Source of the DNA: Streptomyces sp. NRRL F-5123
GTDB lineage: Bacteria > Actinomycetota > Actinomycetes > Streptomycetales > Streptomycetaceae
Length of the DNA: 64,000 nucleotides
Assembly (NCBI RefSeq): GCF_000721495.1
Contig: NZ_JOHY01000050.1
Coordinates: forward strand, 1 to 64,000
Direction of reading: 5' to 3'
Shown: positions 62,012 to 64,000 of the stretch, piece after piece
Layout: each line of letters begins with the position of its first letter
How positions within the stretch are numbered: the stretch's first letter is position 1
Notes under the pieces: generated by a model
Database searches by the model: none
The model's input: the letters and a program-made list of their open reading frames with translations, nothing else
What the model was told of the DNA's origin: nothing
Translations under genes and position numbers: made by a program

Positions 62012-62974
62012 GTGAAAGCCATAGCCGTCAGGACATTCGGGGACCCAGCGGGTCTGGAGGTGGTCGACCTTCCCGTGCCCGTACCCGGTCCGGGGCAGGT
62101 GCGGATCGCCGCGGAGGCGATCGGGGTGGGCGGTGTGGACGCCGTCATCCGCCGGGGAACGCTCGCCGACCACGGCTTCCGGGAGGGCCATCTGCTCGGC
62201 AGCGAGGTCGCGGGACGCGTCACCGCGGTGGGCGAGGGCGTCGACGCCTCGTGGACGGGACGGCGGGTGTGGGCGTTCACCGGCCTGTCTGGCGGGTACG
62301 CCGAGCATGCCGTCGCCGCCGTCGAGGACGTCCTCCCGCTGCCCGACGGCCTGACCGTCATCGACGCGGTCACGCTGGGCAGTTGCGGCGTGGTCGCCCA
62401 CTTCGCGCTGCAGCGTGCGCGTTCCGGGCCCGGCGCGCGGGTGCTCGTACGCGGCGCGGCCGGCGGGATCGGCGTCATGGCCGTCCAGCTCGCGGCCGCA
62501 GGGGGTGCCGCGGCGGTGGCGGTCACCGCCTCGTCGGTGGAGCGCGGCGCCCGGCTGCGGGAGCTGGGCGCCACCCATGTGCTGGACCGCTCCGGCGAGG
62601 GCGGTCCGGACGCGCCGGCGGGCTTCGACGCCGTCGTCGACGTCGTGGGCGGATCCCGGCTCCCCCTCTTCCTGGACCGGCTGAACCCCAACGGACGCTT
62701 CGTCTCCGTCGGCGTGGTCGGCGGCCCGCCGCCGGCGGACTTCGGAACGCGCCTGATGGGCGCCTTCCGCAAGTCGCTGTCCTTCGCCACCTTCAGCTCC
62801 GACAGCGTCCCCGCCGCCGAGCGGCAGACCGTACGCTCCGCCCACTTCGCCGACGCCGTACGCGGGGAACTGCTCCCCGTCGTCCACGACGTGCTGCCGC
62901 TGGACCAGGCAGCGGCGGCGCACCGCGCGATGGACGCGGGCACGGTGTTCGGCAGGCTGGTCCTGACCCCGTGA
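62012..62974 (+). CDS. NADP-dependent quinone-oxidoreductase-like MDR protein
   Basis: A 320-residue zinc-free medium-chain dehydrogenase/reductase. It has the N-terminal GroES-like fold (VKAIAVRTFGDPAGLEVVDL) with GSEVAGRV and the Rossmann motif VLVRGAAGGIGVMAVQLA, and no structural-zinc cysteine cluster. It probably reduces quinones or enones using NADPH. GTG 62012 is selected because the reading frame before it has no family similarity; AAGGAG and AGGGA lie upstream. Probably regulated by the divergent TetR protein. Confidence 0.87.
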   Translation: MKAIAVRTFGDPAGLEVVDLPVPVPGPGQVRIAAEAIGVGGVDAVIRRGTLADHGFREGHLLGSEVAGRVTAVGEGVDASWTGRRVWAFTGLSGGYAEHAVAAVEDVLPLPDGLTVIDAVTLGSCGVVAHFALQRARSGPGARVLVRGAAGGIGVMAVQLAAAGGAAAVAVTASSVERGARLRELGATHVLDRSGEGGPDAPAGFDAVVDVVGGSRLPLFLDRLNPNGRFVSVGVVGGPPPADFGTRLMGAFRKSLSFATFSSDSVPAAERQTVRSAHFADAVRGELLPVVHDVLPLDQAAAAHRAMDAGTVFGRLVLTP

Positions 62975-63075
62975 CCCCTGGCCCCGCGGCCCCCTGCCCC
63001 TGCCCCTGCCCCCTGCCCGCTGCCCGCTGCCCGCTGAGCACGGGTACGGGGCGGGGGGTGCGGGGTCCCGGTCGC
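62975..63075. repeat. C-rich simple-sequence stretch
   Basis: CCCCTG and CCCGCTG units are repeated in tandem from about 62990 to 63037, followed by a G-rich run. Both flanking genes end here (converging), so it may act as a terminator or be slippage-prone filler. Confidence 0.5.
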
Positions 63076-64000
63076 TCAGTTCTGCCGGAGGGCGGGCATC
63101 GGGAGCGGGATGTCGAACGTGGTGGCGCCCGTGCCGACGCCGCCTTCGCAGGAGTTGGGCGGCGCGGTGGTCACGCCGCGGGTGGAGGGGCGCTCGGCGG
63201 CCCAGAACATGTAGCCGAGCATGCCGGTGGTGGTGCCCGCCCCGGCCGGGGCGGCGGTCCGGGTCCAGGAGCTTGTCGCGTTCGTCACCGACGACGGGAA
63301 GTCGGTGCACTCCGGCCGGACCTGGGAGCCCTCGGCGATGTAGAGGCTGCCGGTGAACTTCGCCGGGGCGAGCGGCGGGATCGGCGGGCTGTAGTTGGAC
63401 TTGCCGTCCAGGTGCTCCTGCCAGTTCGACTCGGCGCCGCTCGCGGAGGGCTGCTTGCTGGGCACCATGGCGTTGGCGTAGTCCAGGACCGGCTTGGTGG
63501 TGGTGAGCCAGTTGGCGGTGGCGTACTGGTCGAGGGCGATGAGCCAGCGGTCGCCGGCGGCAACGTCGATGGTCAGCCGGGCCGTCGGGTCGGCGCCGGA
63601 GGCGTCGTAGGGGTGCGCGGCCCGGTAGGCGTCGATGAACGCCTGCAGTCCGGTGACGTTCGGCCCGGAGCTCTGCTCGTAGTCGATCTCGATGCCCACG
63701 CCGAGCCGCGAGGCGAGCGCGGCGGCCTTCTGGCCGAGCAGCGTGGGGTTCTGGGCGAGGGCGGTGTTCCAGTCGTCGGTGTAGGTGATGCCGCCGATGG
63801 AGAGCATCACGCGGATGCCGTGGGCGGTGAAGTAGTCGACCACGGCCTGGTTCATGCCGACCGGCACTCCGCCCGCGTTGCCGCTGTCCGTGGTGCCGTC
63901 GAGCAGGGTGAGCGGGTTGACGAAGCTGAGCACCACGAGGTTGACCGAGGGGCGGCCGTCGCCGCGGTCGATCAGCCAGTGGTTGGCCCGGTCGAAGCCG
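63076..64000 (-). CDS. GH18-like glycoside hydrolase (chitinase family), 5' part beyond the window
   Basis: Only the C-terminal roughly 307 residues are in view; the gene continues past the right edge. It has the barrel strands NLVVLSFVNPLT, VMLSIGGI and GVGIEIDYEQ, the last being the DxxDxDxE position with the acidic DYE end kept, then DQYATANWLTTTKPVLDYAN and GMLGYMFWAAE. This is the GH18 pattern for hydrolysis of chitin-like polymers. Signal peptide and N-terminal modules cannot be seen. Confidence 0.8.
   Translation of the reverse strand, partial: GFDRANHWLIDRGDGRPSVNLVVLSFVNPLTLLDGTTDSGNAGGVPVGMNQAVVDYFTAHGIRVMLSIGGITYTDDWNTALAQNPTLLGQKAAALASRLGVGIEIDYEQSSGPNVTGLQAFIDAYRAAHPYDASGADPTARLTIDVAAGDRWLIALDQYATANWLTTTKPVLDYANAMVPSKQPSASGAESNWQEHLDGKSNYSPPIPPLAPAKFTGSLYIAEGSQVRPECTDFPSSVTNATSSWTRTAAPAGAGTTTGMLGYMFWAAERPSTRGVTTAPPNSCEGGVGTGATTFDIPLPMPALRQN

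Overview
The DNA is very GC-rich, genes overlap through GTGA/ATGA junctions, and the families present (XRE plus flavoprotein pairs, SAV_2336-type proteins, CBM2 enzymes, a type I-E CRISPR system with a Cas3-Cse1 fusion) point to a Streptomyces or close relative, probably chromosomal and rich in accessory DNA.

Positions 85-38293 look like a tandem stack of tRNA-targeted integrated elements. An intact tRNA-Gly(CCC) lies at 85-158. Its 3' half, from the anticodon loop to CCA, is repeated at 27812, 30927 and 38250, cutting the region into islands of about 27.7, 3.1 and 7.3 kb. No integrase is visible in any of them.

Island 1 holds: CRISPR array 1; a HATPase / flavoprotein / XRE regulator group; a tightly coupled operon of uncharacterised chemistry (MurA-like enolpyruvyl transferase, metallophosphatase, two dCTP-deaminase-like proteins, glycosyltransferase, then a beta-lactamase-family protein); CRISPR array 2; a complete type I-E cas operon read leftward (cas3-cse1 fusion, cse2, cas7, cas5, cas6, cas1, cas2); and CRISPR array 3. 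I count about 121 repeats, including degenerate ones and a two-repeat mini-array in island 3. All arrays are on the cas strand, with leaders on their right sides.

Island 2 carries a hypothetical gene, a second copy of the flavoprotein, a truncated XRE copy and an AAA/DUF4143 ATPase. Island 3 carries an SRPBCC / MFS / SRPBCC / TetR cassette, a secreted PQQ-type sugar dehydrogenase with a cellulose-binding domain, and a scrap zone with two broken vapC-like toxins, an ISAs1 transposase remnant and the mini-CRISPR.

Beyond the last att copy are an acyltransferase, a double TerD protein, a PknB-type kinase and a thioredoxin-reductase-like flavoprotein lacking CxxC. Then comes a four-gene trypsin / MoxR / vWA-NTPase-WD40 conflict operon (44.8-53.3 kb) whose WD40 effector has deletion scars and a frameshift. 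The right end has a DUF2785 protein, a LysR / beta-lactamase pair, a Tat-exported metallo-hydrolase, an orphan contractile-injection-system toxin with a SUKH-like partner, an SDR, a pseudogene with a 27-bp tandem triplication, a TetR / oxidoreductase pair and a partial GH18 enzyme cut by the window edge.
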